A DNA stretch of 42,536 nucleotides from a virus: positions 1 through 42,536 of IMG/VR virus record IMGVR_UViG_3300009506_001156; one strand, written 5' to 3'. The notes under the pieces are model-generated. The model had not been told where the DNA came from and did no database searches. It saw nothing but the letters and a program-made list of their open reading frames with translations. Positions 1 to 6,640 of this stretch are shown here, piece after piece; position 1 is the first letter of the stretch, and each line of letters starts with the position of its first letter. Both the position numbers and the translations under genes were made by a program.

Positions 1-337
1 CCCCTTGCAGGTCGGCCCATCGCAGGTTGGCCCCTCGCAGGTCGGCATCTTGCAGGTAGGCCCCTTGCAGGTCGGCCTCTTGCAGGTAGGCCCCTCGCAG
101 GTCGGCATCTTGCAGGTTGGCATCTTGCAGGTTGGCCCCTCGCAGGTCGGCCCCTTGCAGGTCGGCCTCTTGCAGGTTGGCCCCTTGCAGCTCGGCCTCT
201 TGCAGGTCGGCCTCTTGCAGGTAGGCCTCTTGCAGGTCGGCCTCTTGCAGGTTGGCACTATTGCTTTCAGCTAATTCTTTTATGGTTTGAGTGCCTTTGC
301 AGATGACTTCACCATTGATGCGTTTGATCTGATTCAT
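1..337 (-). CDS. Pentapeptide-repeat protein, N-terminal part (gene runs across the contig ends)
   Basis: Read on the minus strand from the ATG at 337-335, about 24 leader residues (MNQIKRINGEVICKGTQTIK...) are followed by uninterrupted A(D/N/Y)LQx pentapeptide repeats down to base 1. The repeats continue in the same frame at 42536, so this is the 5' part of one gene whose end is at 42046. The family folds as a right-handed quadrilateral beta-helix; roles known in the family include DNA mimicry and gyrase protection, but none can be assigned here. The start is fixed by AGGAG seven bases upstream and by a good promoter at 385-413. The plus-strand QVGxL-type frame over the same bases is only the shadow of the repeat. 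Simple joining of the ends adds one extra Gly codon, whereas collapsing the 18-base overlap restores perfect periodicity. Confidence 0.85.
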   Translation of the reverse strand, partial: MNQIKRINGEVICKGTQTIKELAESNSANLQEADLQEAYLQEADLQEAELQGANLQEADLQGADLRGANLQDANLQDADLRGAYLQEADLQGAYLQDADLRGANLRWADLQG

Positions 338-372
338 TGTTGCGCTCCTGGCTGTCACGGGTGGGAGAGTCG
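335..372. repeat. Bipartite direct repeat, left copy (leader of the pentapeptide gene)
   Basis: Bases 335-352 and 355-372 are each identical over 18 bases to 42081-42098 and 42113-42130 respectively, in the same orientation. The two blocks are 2 bases apart here and 14 bases apart in the right copy. The left copy is the ribosome-binding leader and start codon of the pentapeptide gene; the right copy is translated as the end of the same protein. Confidence 0.9.
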
Positions 373-384
373 ATCATTGATTAC

Positions 385-413
385 ATAGTAATCGGAAAAT
401 GACTGCGTGTCAA
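385..413 (-). promoter_or_regulatory. Sigma-70-like promoter of the pentapeptide gene
   Basis: On the minus strand TTGACA (413-408) is followed after exactly 17 bases by TACTAT (390-385). Transcription would start near 378 and give a leader of about 40 bases with AGGAG before the ATG at 337. The -35 box overlaps the TGAC-N5-GTCA dyad at 400-412. It also sits inside a larger inverted repeat, 391-403 with 423-435, whose 13-base arms have one mismatch. The position suggests repression by a phage regulator. Confidence 0.7.
400..412. promoter_or_regulatory. Candidate repressor operator 1 (TGAC-N5-GTCA)
   Basis: The sequence is TGACTGCGTGTCA. It shares the TGAC-N5-GTCA pattern with 751-763 and 1010-1022 and overlaps the -35 box of the leftward pentapeptide promoter. 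Confidence 0.5.
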
Positions 414-455
414 TAAAAAAATGTCACTTTCCGATTTTTTTATTAGGTGTTTTGA

Positions 456-764
456 TCAATCGGATTGGATGGTTTTCTTTAGGTAGGACTTCTTTAGGCG
501 TTGTACTAGCTTAGGATTTATTGTTTCCGCAAATAAATCCTCCACTCTTATTGAAAAAACGTCGGCAATCGCCTTTAATTCACTTGCTTTTAACTCCTGT
601 TCGCCCGATTCAATCCTTCTCATCAAGCTCTGGGCGCCATTATCTTTGCCAAAAGCCATTTCACCCAATGTCTCTTGAGTTAATTTCGGACTGATGAGCT
701 TACGGAAGAATCGCACTCGATTTCCGATTCCTAAAGGGTCATTTTTTGTTTGACTTTTAGTCAC
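456..764 (-). CDS. XRE-family helix-turn-helix repressor (CI-like)
   Basis: The protein has an HTH_3-type N-terminal domain (RVRFFRKLI...LTQETLGEMAFG..NGAQSLMRRIESGEQELKA) followed by a short acidic and basic tail, about 100 residues in all, so it lacks the C-terminal peptidase domain of lambda-type CI. It would bind DNA as a dimer and keep lytic genes off. Two starts are possible in one frame. The GTG at 764 has AAAGGA ten bases upstream. The ATG at 788 lacks a Shine-Dalgarno and would overlap the start codon of the divergent gene by two bases. I prefer the GTG. No conserved function supports extending the frame to 869. Likely targets are the dyads at 400, 751 and 1010. Confidence 0.75.
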   Translation of the reverse strand: MTKSQTKNDPLGIGNRVRFFRKLISPKLTQETLGEMAFGKDNGAQSLMRRIESGEQELKASELKAIADVFSIRVEDLFAETINPKLVQRLKKSYLKKTIQSD

Positions 765-778
765 AAATTGATTATCCT
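750..778 (+). promoter_or_regulatory. Rightward early promoter (P-cro)
   Basis: TTGACT (750-755), a 17-base spacer and TATCCT (773-778) predict a start near 785, at or one to two bases before the ATG at 787. The message for the Cro-like gene would therefore be leaderless or nearly so, which fits the absence of a Shine-Dalgarno. The -35 box lies in the dyad 751-763, and a weaker dyad (762-784, 7 of 11 positions) covers the -10 box. Confidence 0.6.
751..763. promoter_or_regulatory. Candidate repressor operator 2 (TGAC-N5-GTCA)
   Basis: TGACTTTTAGTCA has perfect four-base arms and overlaps the -35 box of the rightward promoter, where a bound repressor would block RNA polymerase. It also overlaps the preferred start codon of the repressor gene, so binding could be autoregulatory. 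Confidence 0.5.
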
Positions 779-786
779 TTGATGTC

Positions 787-984
787 ATGAAACTGAAAGA
801 TTGGCAAAAACTTAATAAACGCACAGATATAGATGTAGCGCGTGAAATGGGTGTCCATCCGTCATACATCTCGCATTTGAACGCGGGGAGGCGCAGACCA
901 TCACCAGAAATGGCGGCTCAGATCGAGCGAATCACAGGCGGTAGAGTCTCGCGGATCGAACTCCTTTATCCCAATGAAAACTAA
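787..984 (+). CDS. Cro/YdaS-like HTH regulator
   Basis: A 65-residue protein consisting of one helix-turn-helix (DIDVAREMGVHPSYISHLNA) and the tail RRRPSPEMAAQIERITGGRV, which is typical of Cro/YdaS-type phage proteins whose end reads ...RIELLYP. It is divergent from the XRE repressor. In such pairs this partner usually favours the lytic state by displacing the repressor. The ATG has no visible Shine-Dalgarno, and the predicted transcription start is next to it. Confidence 0.75.
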   Translation: MKLKDWQKLNKRTDIDVAREMGVHPSYISHLNAGRRRPSPEMAAQIERITGGRVSRIELLYPNEN

Positions 985-1009
985 TCTTGGTAATTTCTAA
1001 CCCAAGAGC

Positions 1010-1022
1010 TGACAAAATGTCA
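1010..1022. promoter_or_regulatory. Candidate repressor operator 3 (TGAC-N5-GTCA)
   Basis: TGACAAAATGTCA is the third copy of the dyad. It lies just after the Cro-like gene and before the early operon, where it could control a second early promoter or a leftward promoter reading towards the repressor. Confidence 0.5.
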
Positions 1023-1050
1023 AGGCCTAATTACGGACTAAGAAATTAGC

Positions 1051-1128
1051 ATGAGAGGGACAAAAAACTGCCGCATGAATACCTGGACCGGCCTCGAGGA
1101 CGAAGAGCGGCTCGAGAAATGTGATTAA
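1051..1128 (+). CDS. Possible 25-residue peptide or gene remnant
   Basis: The short frame from ATG 1051 ends at TAA 1128 and contains WTGLED, then five residues, then KCD. The same pattern with the same spacing occurs again at 1783-1824, on the other side of the exonuclease gene, and there the frame continues into an alpha-helical tail. There is no clear Shine-Dalgarno. It could be a broken first half of that small gene or chance. Confidence 0.25.
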   Translation: MRGTKNCRMNTWTGLEDEERLEKCD

Positions 1129-1145
1129 TTAAAAGGAGATGATCT

Positions 1146-1817
1146 ATGGAATTAGAAAATTGCGTTGTTTATGACGTAGAGATTGCCAAAAATGTCGATG
1201 ATGTCCCTGGCAAATGGGATAACCCAGAAGGCATGGGGTTCGCGTCAGCAGTTGCCTACGATTACCGCGAAAAGCGGTATCGATTTTTCCTGCATGAAGA
1301 ACAAAAACACGATTTACTTGAATTGTTACAAAATCAAATAGCCATAACTTTTAACGGAGTGAGCTTTGATTCACGAGTCACTCTAGGAAACAAAAGAGAG
1401 GCGATTGTAGATAGAACTCCCGGAGAGAAATTATCTGGTCTCATGCAAATCACAGACAAATACAGGGACATTGAAGGAAATTATTGCTGCGCTCATGCGT
1501 GGTTAGATTTCGACATTCTTCTGCAATACGTTCGCAGTCGTTTTGAATACGACGACGTAAAACAAGCAGAAGAACGCCTGGGGGACAAAGCAATCCATGA
1601 CGGTTCTTTCAGCCTTGATGGCCTTGCCGAAGGTACTTTTGGAATGCACAAAACAGGCCATGGAGCCAGGGCTCCTATGCTTTATCAAGAGAATAAATAT
1701 GCAGAACTCCTCGAATACAACCTCCAGGATGTCCGGCTTACGAAAAAACTATTTGAATTCATTCAAGAATACGGGTTTGTCGTGGACCGGGCTGGAAGAT
1801 CGGTGCGTTTCAAATAA
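1146..1817 (+). CDS. DEDD-type 3'-5' exonuclease (RNase H-like fold)
   Basis: The three DnaQ/PolB-type exonuclease motifs are visible: motif I YDVE (Asp10, Glu12), motif II FNGVSFD (Asn70 to Asp75) and motif III YNLQD (Tyr191, Asp195), which makes it a DEDDy member. Members remove nucleotides from 3' ends using two metal ions. At 223 residues it is a stand-alone exonuclease domain with no polymerase attached. The start is supported by AAAAGGAG at 1131-1138. It opens the early operon, so a role in replication, recombination or host DNA breakdown is likely; the substrate cannot be read from the sequence. Confidence 0.75.
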   Translation: MELENCVVYDVEIAKNVDDVPGKWDNPEGMGFASAVAYDYREKRYRFFLHEEQKHDLLELLQNQIAITFNGVSFDSRVTLGNKREAIVDRTPGEKLSGLMQITDKYRDIEGNYCCAHAWLDFDILLQYVRSRFEYDDVKQAEERLGDKAIHDGSFSLDGLAEGTFGMHKTGHGARAPMLYQENKYAELLEYNLQDVRLTKKLFEFIQEYGFVVDRAGRSVRFK

Positions 1818-1929
1818 ATGCGACCGCGGCATCCGGTTGTCCGAGGAGATCCGGCGCCGGCTGGAGGAGGCCGGGTTCAGCGAGGAGTGGCTGAGGGCGT
1901 GGAGGTGGTGGAGGGAGAACGATAAATGA
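1777..1929 (+). CDS. Small coupled gene overlapping the exonuclease end
   Basis: In the second frame the residues RLSEEIRRRLEEAGFSEEWL and then RAWRWWRENDK look like a real helical, Trp-rich protein end, and the stop overlaps the next start as ATGA (1926-1929), the usual coupling signal in this genome. The start is unclear. TTG 1777 is a guess; the frame stays open upstream to 1597, but that part is a shadow of the exonuclease. The 1820-1925 stretch is much richer in G+C than its neighbours on both sides. Function unknown. Confidence 0.4.
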   Translation: MSWTGLEDRCVSNKCDRGIRLSEEIRRRLEEAGFSEEWLRAWRWWRENDK

Positions 1930-2366
1930 CGGATGCACCAATCTGTCCGACTTGCAAAAAGCGACCTAGGGTGAAAGCCATCAGCCCGAATGCCCAAAAA
2001 ACATATCAAGCATATTGCTCAGAATGCCATTCCAAAAAACAGCTCTTGTATAAAAAGAAAAAACGGGATGCAATAAATTCGACATCGTGTCGAATCGAAG
2101 ATCATCTATTGTGCCCTATCTGTGAGCAACGGAAAATTCATCCTCATTTGAAATTTTGTGAGTCATGCCACAACGACCGCCGATCAACCCAGCCTCTCAT
2201 TTGGTATCAGATTTATTCGAAGTTGAAGATATTGAATGAGTACATAGAAAACAACGCCGAATTCCCGCCAGAAATAACAACGAATACAAAAATTGACCTA
2301 TTGATAGAAGTCGATCAATTTGCTGAATTCATAAAAGATATCAAGGAGGGCATAAAAGATGGATAA
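1926..2366 (+). CDS. Zinc-knuckle protein with two C4 sites
   Basis: 146 residues with paired CxxC motifs: Cys7/Cys10 with Cys31/Cys34, and Cys63/Cys66 with Cys78/Cys81. This layout fits two small zinc ribbons of the kind seen in phage nucleic-acid-binding proteins. The last 60 residues are helical and acidic (INTKIDLLIEVDQF-like, ending FIKDIKEG) and may mediate contacts. GGAGGGAG precedes the ATG, which overlaps the stop of the previous small gene. It is translated in tandem with the next gene (8-base overlap). I cannot name a family; a DNA- or RNA-binding role is inferred only from the zinc sites. Confidence 0.65.
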   Translation: MTDAPICPTCKKRPRVKAISPNAQKTYQAYCSECHSKKQLLYKKKKRDAINSTSCRIEDHLLCPICEQRKIHPHLKFCESCHNDRRSTQPLIWYQIYSKLKILNEYIENNAEFPPEITTNTKIDLLIEVDQFAEFIKDIKEGIKDG

Positions 2367-3177
2367 AGAAAAGCTCCTGGAACAATGGCGGGGAAAGGAC
2401 AAAATCAAAACTATTAGAAAGAGACAACTAAATAATAAAAAATGGCGATTGGATTACTATGAGGGAAGGAAAAGGGCGCATGTCGATTTTGATGATCTTA
2501 AAACCTGTGATGAATTCTTGATTGAATTCGGCGGTAAAAACGATGACACCGTTTCTGCTCCTCCAATATATCTTGATTTGAGAACATTCGATGTCGAGGA
2601 AATGTTAAATTCTAGTCATATTCTGAAAAGGATTAGTATACAAGGAGTAATTGCATCAGAAAAAGAAGATAGCATTATAAGTGTACCAAATGGATGCGGA
2701 AATCCATATTTTACAGGGAAAATAAGCAGAAAAGACGGAGACGATGTAATTACAAAAAATGTCCGCTTTATGCGTGACACAAGTAGTATCTACAGACAAT
2801 TTGAGACAAGCGAAGAATCAAAACGATTTATTAAATGGATAACAAATCATGATCAATTGAAAAATTTTAAATGGACTGTCCATGAAATGGTTACATACTC
2901 AAAAGATACTGAGCAGTTCTGCCATTGGGTAAGAAGGAAAGCTGGTGATGGCACACAAACAATGGAACTACAACTACATTACGTTGATAAAATACATTAT
3001 CAGGATTGCATAACAGCGGATTTGATGGCGGCCGCAGGGGATTTGATATGGAAGGAGTGTCATCTAATTGAGGTGCCAAAAAGTACGCCACGGAGAAATA
3101 TGATTTGCGTTGATGCTTATGGCGCTGGCTTAATTGATGAAACTGGACGAAAAAATAAATGCGCTCCCGCAACCTGA
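2359..3177 (+). CDS. Unknown early protein, AT-rich
   Basis: I do not recognise this 272-residue protein. The N terminus is very basic (GKDKIKTIRKRQLNNKKW), the middle is rich in beta-prone segments, and no catalytic motif, membrane segment or repeat stands out. CAAGGAGGG precedes the ATG, which overlaps the previous stop. The gene is clearly more AT-rich than those from 3160 onward, and its codon choice follows (AAA, AAT, ATA common), suggesting a separate origin from the replication genes downstream. Position in the early operon suggests replication or host takeover. Confidence 0.6.
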   Translation: MDKEKLLEQWRGKDKIKTIRKRQLNNKKWRLDYYEGRKRAHVDFDDLKTCDEFLIEFGGKNDDTVSAPPIYLDLRTFDVEEMLNSSHILKRISIQGVIASEKEDSIISVPNGCGNPYFTGKISRKDGDDVITKNVRFMRDTSSIYRQFETSEESKRFIKWITNHDQLKNFKWTVHEMVTYSKDTEQFCHWVRRKAGDGTQTMELQLHYVDKIHYQDCITADLMAAAGDLIWKECHLIEVPKSTPRRNMICVDAYGAGLIDETGRKNKCAPAT

Positions 3178-3917
3178 AACCCGGCTTTTTCAAGAATGAG
3201 TGCCTGGCCCGATGCGAGCCGTTGGCCCGGCTGCTTTGGCAAGGCTTATGGTGCGTTGCCGACCGGGAGGGACGTTTCGAGTGGCGTCCGCTACGCATGA
3301 AAGCCGAGATCCTACCCTATGACAACTGCGATATCGATGAACTTCTCGACCAGCTTATAGCCTGCCAAGCCATCGTGAAATACTCCGTAAACGGCAATAA
3401 TTACGGCGCCATACCCACGTTCTTGAAGCACCAAAAACCCCACGTCAGGGAGAGCGCGAGTTCATGCCCTGCACCTACCTTGGCAGTGCCTAGGCACAAC
3501 CTAGGCGATGACGAGCACCTACCTAGATCGCCTGAATCCCTCTTACCTCTTACTGAATCCTTAAAGAAAGAAGATGACGGCAAGCCGTCCGCACTTTCGA
3601 TCTTTATCCCGCTCCGAAACGGCGAATTCGAACTAACCGAAAATCAGGTGCGAGAATACCAGGACGCCTATCCCTCGCTGGATGTCCAGCAAGAACTCAA
3701 AAAACTTAGACAATGGAACCAGGACAACCCGGCCAAGCGCAAGACGCAGGCTGGGATATCGCGGCACGTCAATTCGTGGCTCAGCCGGGAGGCCGATAAG
3801 CTATCAGCTCAGGATGCGTTCAAACAGGCTTTCCATCCGAAAGGGATCCCGAAGCAGGAAAGCCGCGCCGAACGTGAGCGGTTATTGAGGCAGCAGGCAA
3901 AGGAGTTGAGAAAATGA
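3159..3917 (+). CDS. Phage replication-initiator-like protein
   Basis: The N terminus (RSRNLKPGFFKNECLARCEP, then LARLLWQGLWCVADREGR and an LPYDNCDIDELLDQL segment) is the winged-helix start typical of phage replication proteins of the lambda O/DnaD-like type. The C-terminal part (LKKLRQWNQDNPAKRKT followed by ISRHVNSWLSRE) is the helical motif that commonly ends such proteins. The linker (residues 95-150) is Pro/Ser-rich and may carry the origin, as in lambdoid O genes, although I see no clear iterons in it. Overlaps the previous gene by 19 bases. No helicase gene was seen, so a host helicase would have to be recruited. Confidence 0.65.
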   Translation: MRSRNLKPGFFKNECLARCEPLARLLWQGLWCVADREGRFEWRPLRMKAEILPYDNCDIDELLDQLIACQAIVKYSVNGNNYGAIPTFLKHQKPHVRESASSCPAPTLAVPRHNLGDDEHLPRSPESLLPLTESLKKEDDGKPSALSIFIPLRNGEFELTENQVREYQDAYPSLDVQQELKKLRQWNQDNPAKRKTQAGISRHVNSWLSREADKLSAQDAFKQAFHPKGIPKQESRAERERLLRQQAKELRK

Positions 3918-4057
3918 AAGCGCATCACTGGACCATCCCGCAGCGGTTACTTGAGGAGAACGACGCCATCAGGACTTACCCTAAATGTGGCCGCTCTTTT
4001 CCATATGAGCACCAGTGGCCGAAAGGGTTCGATATCAAGACTGGAGAATTAAATTGA
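3914..4057 (+). CDS. Small protein of 47 residues
   Basis: The frame begins with ATGA overlapping the previous stop (3914-3917) and ends with TTGA overlapping the next start (4054-4057), so it is tightly coupled on both sides. It contains TYPKCGRSFPYEHQW, with only one Cys, so it is not a complete zinc ribbon. No function can be assigned. Confidence 0.55.
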   Translation: MKAHHWTIPQRLLEENDAIRTYPKCGRSFPYEHQWPKGFDIKTGELN

Positions 4058-4458
4058 CTGACCGCCGCCGATTCACCTACGACGCGCATATACCGGAGCG
4101 CAGGATGCTTTCCGAGGCCGACGTGACGAAACAAATTCGTGATGTTTTGAATACCGCAAGGGTTTTCCATTGGAAGGCATGGCAGGGGCCGATGTCCCAA
4201 CCGAAGGGCGTCAGCGATATCCTGGGGATATTCAAGGGTCGGATGCTGGCCATTGAGGTCAAGAAGCAGGGATGGGAGCCGCCGTCGCCAGGCACTTATG
4301 CCTACGGTCATTATCTGAAACAACAAGCGTTCATCGACCGGATAAATGCTGAATGCGGAATAGGATTTTTCGCCACCTCGGTCGAGGAAGTCATCGATGC
4401 CCTCAAATTGGGATTTGAGATTACCCCCTTATTTCGACGGGAAGGCCCCAAATCGTGA
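4054..4458 (+). CDS. VRR-NUC domain nuclease
   Basis: A 134-residue single-domain nuclease of the PD-(D/E)XK type: Glu21 in MLSEADVTKQI, Asp55 in GVSDILGI, Glu68 and Lys70 in MLAIEVKK, and Gln90/91 in LKQQAFIDRI. This is the VRR-NUC pattern seen in phage proteins thought to cut branched DNA such as Holliday junctions. I chose TTG 4054 because GGAG lies about eight bases upstream and TTGA overlaps the previous stop; a GTG at 4015 is an alternative that adds 13 residues. It closes the early operon and would resolve replication or recombination intermediates before packaging. Confidence 0.8.
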   Translation: MTDRRRFTYDAHIPERRMLSEADVTKQIRDVLNTARVFHWKAWQGPMSQPKGVSDILGIFKGRMLAIEVKKQGWEPPSPGTYAYGHYLKQQAFIDRINAECGIGFFATSVEEVIDALKLGFEITPLFRREGPKS

Positions 4459-4476
4459 GCTACGTCGATTTTTTTT
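4450..4476 (+). terminator. Probable intrinsic terminator of the early operon
   Basis: AAATCG (4450-4455) pairs with CGATTT (4466-4471) across a 10-base loop, and the right arm runs into eight T residues (4469-4476). The stem is short and AT-rich, so termination may be partial. It separates the replication genes from the sugar and radical-SAM cassette. Confidence 0.45.
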
Positions 4477-4511
4477 GAAAATACGTGCTAGGAGGTGGGT
4501 AAACAAAAAAT

Positions 4512-5201
4512 ATGCGAATTATGGCCCTAATTCCGGCCCGTAGCGGCAGCGTCCGGGTGCCGACTAAGAACATCAAAGAACTCGGCGGTATCCCCCTTAT
4601 GGCATGGTCTATACTTGTTGCTAGGGCGTGTCGGTTAATCAATGAGGTCATCGTGTCAACGAACGATTTAGAATATGGCCGAATCGCCTTGGATTGGGGA
4701 GCTGAAACGCTTATCCGCCCGGATCATCTGGCAACCGCTGAATCAACGGATTTTGGCGTTGTGAAACACCTCCTCGAGCACTATCAGCCTGATCTGATCG
4801 TGTATCTCCGTCCCACTACTCCGTTTCGGACGAGCGAATTGGTTGACGATGCCATCAGACTTATGTCGGTCCCTGGGTATGATAGTTTGCGCTCCGTCGA
4901 GGAGATGGTTGAATCGGCCTGGAAGTGCTTTCGAATAAAGGCGGGGCTATTAAAACCGCTGACCAAAACAGATTACACCGATAAGGCAAACCAAACCCTG
5001 CCGAAGACTTATCACCCTAATGGTTATGTGGATATCATACGCAGCGAGATCGTGCGCCAGGGGTTCCTCTGGGGCGCCGGGAGGTATGCGTTTGTGACGC
5101 CGCGGACGGTGGAGATCGATACGCCAGAGGATTTCGAATATGCAGAATGGAGAGTTCAGAAGGGAAGGGAATTCAATTATGCAAAAGCTGAGAATCGATA
5201 A
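4512..5201 (+). CDS. neuA: NeuA-like CMP-nonulosonate (acylneuraminate) cytidylyltransferase
   Basis: 229 residues, normal length for the family. The nucleotide-binding start is IPARSGSVRVPTKNI (residues 7-21), followed by STND (49-52), LRPTTPFR (99-106) and a C-terminal EIDTPEDFEYAEW, all in the usual NeuA order. The family couples CTP to sialic, legionaminic or pseudaminic acid, giving the CMP-sugar used by transferases; KdsB-type use of Kdo is less likely because KdsB reads differently around the first motif. AGGAGG lies upstream (4492-4497). It begins a cassette that also holds a NeuB-like synthase. Which sugar is made cannot be read from the sequence. Confidence 0.85.
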   Translation: MRIMALIPARSGSVRVPTKNIKELGGIPLMAWSILVARACRLINEVIVSTNDLEYGRIALDWGAETLIRPDHLATAESTDFGVVKHLLEHYQPDLIVYLRPTTPFRTSELVDDAIRLMSVPGYDSLRSVEEMVESAWKCFRIKAGLLKPLTKTDYTDKANQTLPKTYHPNGYVDIIRSEIVRQGFLWGAGRYAFVTPRTVEIDTPEDFEYAEWRVQKGREFNYAKAENR

Positions 5202-6318
5202 CTGGACGGATTGGGTTGATTTCACTTCAGGGGGAATCTTTTCGGCGATCCTGGGTGCCGAAGCCGATTACCTGCTGCCTAAGTCAGGGCAAGTCTGCTG
5301 TTATGGGGCGCGATATTCCAACCCCGTGACTGATCGGTATATTGACATGCTTCTTGAATTCACGGGATTTGAGGCCGCGGCCCTGTTTTCAACCGGGTCT
5401 GAGGCCACCGAAGCATTCTGGCGCTGCATGAGGATTTACAGCAGTAAACCAGGCATTTGGGGAGGGTTAGTAAACCCCGATGAGGTAGGGGGCGAAAAGC
5501 CGATCTGCGATGCTATGCATGGGTGGACGCTGGGGGCTTTGATTATGGCCGGCCGGATGTCCTGGCCGGAACTTGGCGTTTTCCCAGAGCTTGGCGCATC
5601 CAGGTTCGGGCAGATGCCGGACATGACCTGCGGGATGATCATGGAGCCGTACCATGCCCCTTCTGCACAGTGGCACAAGGTCGATCCAACGATTAACCGG
5701 GTCAAGAGCCTCCAGAAAGAATTCCCGGCAATTCCTTTGTGCCTGGATGAGATACAAGCGGGATTCGGACGTACTGGCAAGTTGTTTGGGTATGAGTGGT
5801 ATGAGGATTTCCGGCCTGATTTCGTTTGTGTTGGCAAGGCCATGGGCGGGGGCCTACCCTTAGCAGCACTCCTGGGACCGAAGGAAATCCTCGAAGATGA
5901 CAAAGTTCTGAAGGCTGCCAACTTGCACAGTACGCACTCCGGCAATCCCGCCATGTGCTATGCGGGCATTGAAGTTCTGCTCGCCATCCAGGAACAGAAT
6001 CTCATTCAGCAGTCGTATGAAAAGGGCCTCTTGTTTGCTCACTTACTACAAAATTGCGGGGTTCGGGTTCATGCCGGCCGCGGACTCCTGGCGGGACTTG
6101 AATTTGAATCAACGGAGATGGCCTCTGAAGTGGCGAAACGATGTCAGGAAAGGCAACTCCTGGTGGTCGATACGGGCCGCAAGTGGGTCAAGCTGGGGCC
6201 GCCATTCACCATACCCATACATGAGCTGGAAACCGGCTCGAAAATCCTGAAAGAGGTCATTGAGGAGGTCAAGGATGCCCATTCTGAGACATGTGGGGAT
6301 CAAGGTGGCGAACCTTGA
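5179..6318 (+). CDS. Class-III PLP aminotransferase / aminomutase
   Basis: 379 residues with the fold-type I signatures of the class-III group: STGSEAT (residues 71-77) holding the PLP phosphate, LDEIQAGFGRTG with Asp190 for the pyridine nitrogen, and VGKAMGGGLPL with the Schiff-base Lys220. It most resembles the glutamate-1-semialdehyde aminomutase branch and is a little short for it. I start at ATG 5179 (AAGGGA upstream) rather than at 5140, which lies deep in neuA. The 23-base overlap with neuA and the tight link to the VOC gene suggest one pathway. The substrate is unknown; a keto-sugar or amino-acid side chain of the surface glycan are both possible. Confidence 0.85.
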   Translation: MQKLRIDNWTDWVDFTSGGIFSAILGAEADYLLPKSGQVCCYGARYSNPVTDRYIDMLLEFTGFEAAALFSTGSEATEAFWRCMRIYSSKPGIWGGLVNPDEVGGEKPICDAMHGWTLGALIMAGRMSWPELGVFPELGASRFGQMPDMTCGMIMEPYHAPSAQWHKVDPTINRVKSLQKEFPAIPLCLDEIQAGFGRTGKLFGYEWYEDFRPDFVCVGKAMGGGLPLAALLGPKEILEDDKVLKAANLHSTHSGNPAMCYAGIEVLLAIQEQNLIQQSYEKGLLFAHLLQNCGVRVHAGRGLLAGLEFESTEMASEVAKRCQERQLLVVDTGRKWVKLGPPFTIPIHELETGSKILKEVIEEVKDAHSETCGDQGGEP

Positions 6319-6640
6319 GCGAGCCATATCATGGTATGAAGGGTTGGGTTTTGTCCTTCAGGATAAGCCCAAGGCCGAAGATTGGCATTCACAGCTCCTT
6401 TATATCGCCAAGATGAAGGCAAAAGACGCAAGCGGAATGATTGAGCTGATTCAATCGATAAAAACCTGGCCCAACCATTTCGCTTTAACCGTGCATGATG
6501 TTTCACGGGCAACACAAGGACTTTGGAAAGGCCCCGCAAAGGGTATCGCGCATTATGCCCAGGATCCTTCGGGTAATGTAATAGAATTCGTGGAGGAAGA
6601 GGATGCCGACGATAATCGCGGAGATCGGGATAAACCATAA
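6275..6640 (+). CDS. VOC (glyoxalase/dioxygenase fold) protein
   Basis: 121 residues with two beta-alpha-beta-beta-beta modules. The metal positions are His6 (LRHVGIKV), Glu57 (GMIELIQ), His68 (NHFALTV) and Glu104 (NVIEFVEE), that is the H-E-H-E pattern of metal-binding VOC enzymes such as glyoxalase I or epimerases. GGAGG precedes ATG 6275, and its 5' end overlaps the aminotransferase. The 3' end overlaps neuB by 38 bases. An epimerase or isomerase step on a sugar precursor would fit the context, but the fold alone does not define the reaction. Confidence 0.75.
   Translation: MPILRHVGIKVANLERAISWYEGLGFVLQDKPKAEDWHSQLLYIAKMKAKDASGMIELIQSIKTWPNHFALTVHDVSRATQGLWKGPAKGIAHYAQDPSGNVIEFVEEEDADDNRGDRDKP

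Larger units (their letters stand above)
985..1145 (+). promoter_or_regulatory. Intergenic control region with nested dyads
   Basis: This 161-base stretch carries TCTTGG...CCAAGA (985-1007), the operator-like dyad at 1010-1022, CTAATT...AATTAG around 1028-1049, and two CTCGAG palindromes near 1093-1118. A poor rightward -35 (CTGACA) and a leftward TTGACA overlap the dyad, but neither has a convincing -10 box. A 25-codon frame at 1051-1128 is listed separately. The end (AAAAGGAG at 1131-1138) is the ribosome-binding site of the exonuclease gene. Confidence 0.4.

Noticed and set aside
1-260. CRISPR-like array of near-identical 15-base units at both ends
   Set aside because: Period is 15 bases without spacers, and the minus strand reads as A(D/N)LQx pentapeptides; it is coding repeat, not CRISPR. 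The open plus-strand frame is its shadow.
3430-3590. Iterons of a lambda-type origin inside the replication gene
   Set aside because: CCTAGGC/CACCTACCT-like words recur at 3474-3530 but too irregularly to call an origin.
5436-5954. Long minus-strand frame inside the aminotransferase gene
   Set aside because: No motif, opposite to a clear enzyme gene, typical GC-driven shadow frame; same for the long minus-strand frames at 10718-11428, 12214-12855 and 22231-23019.
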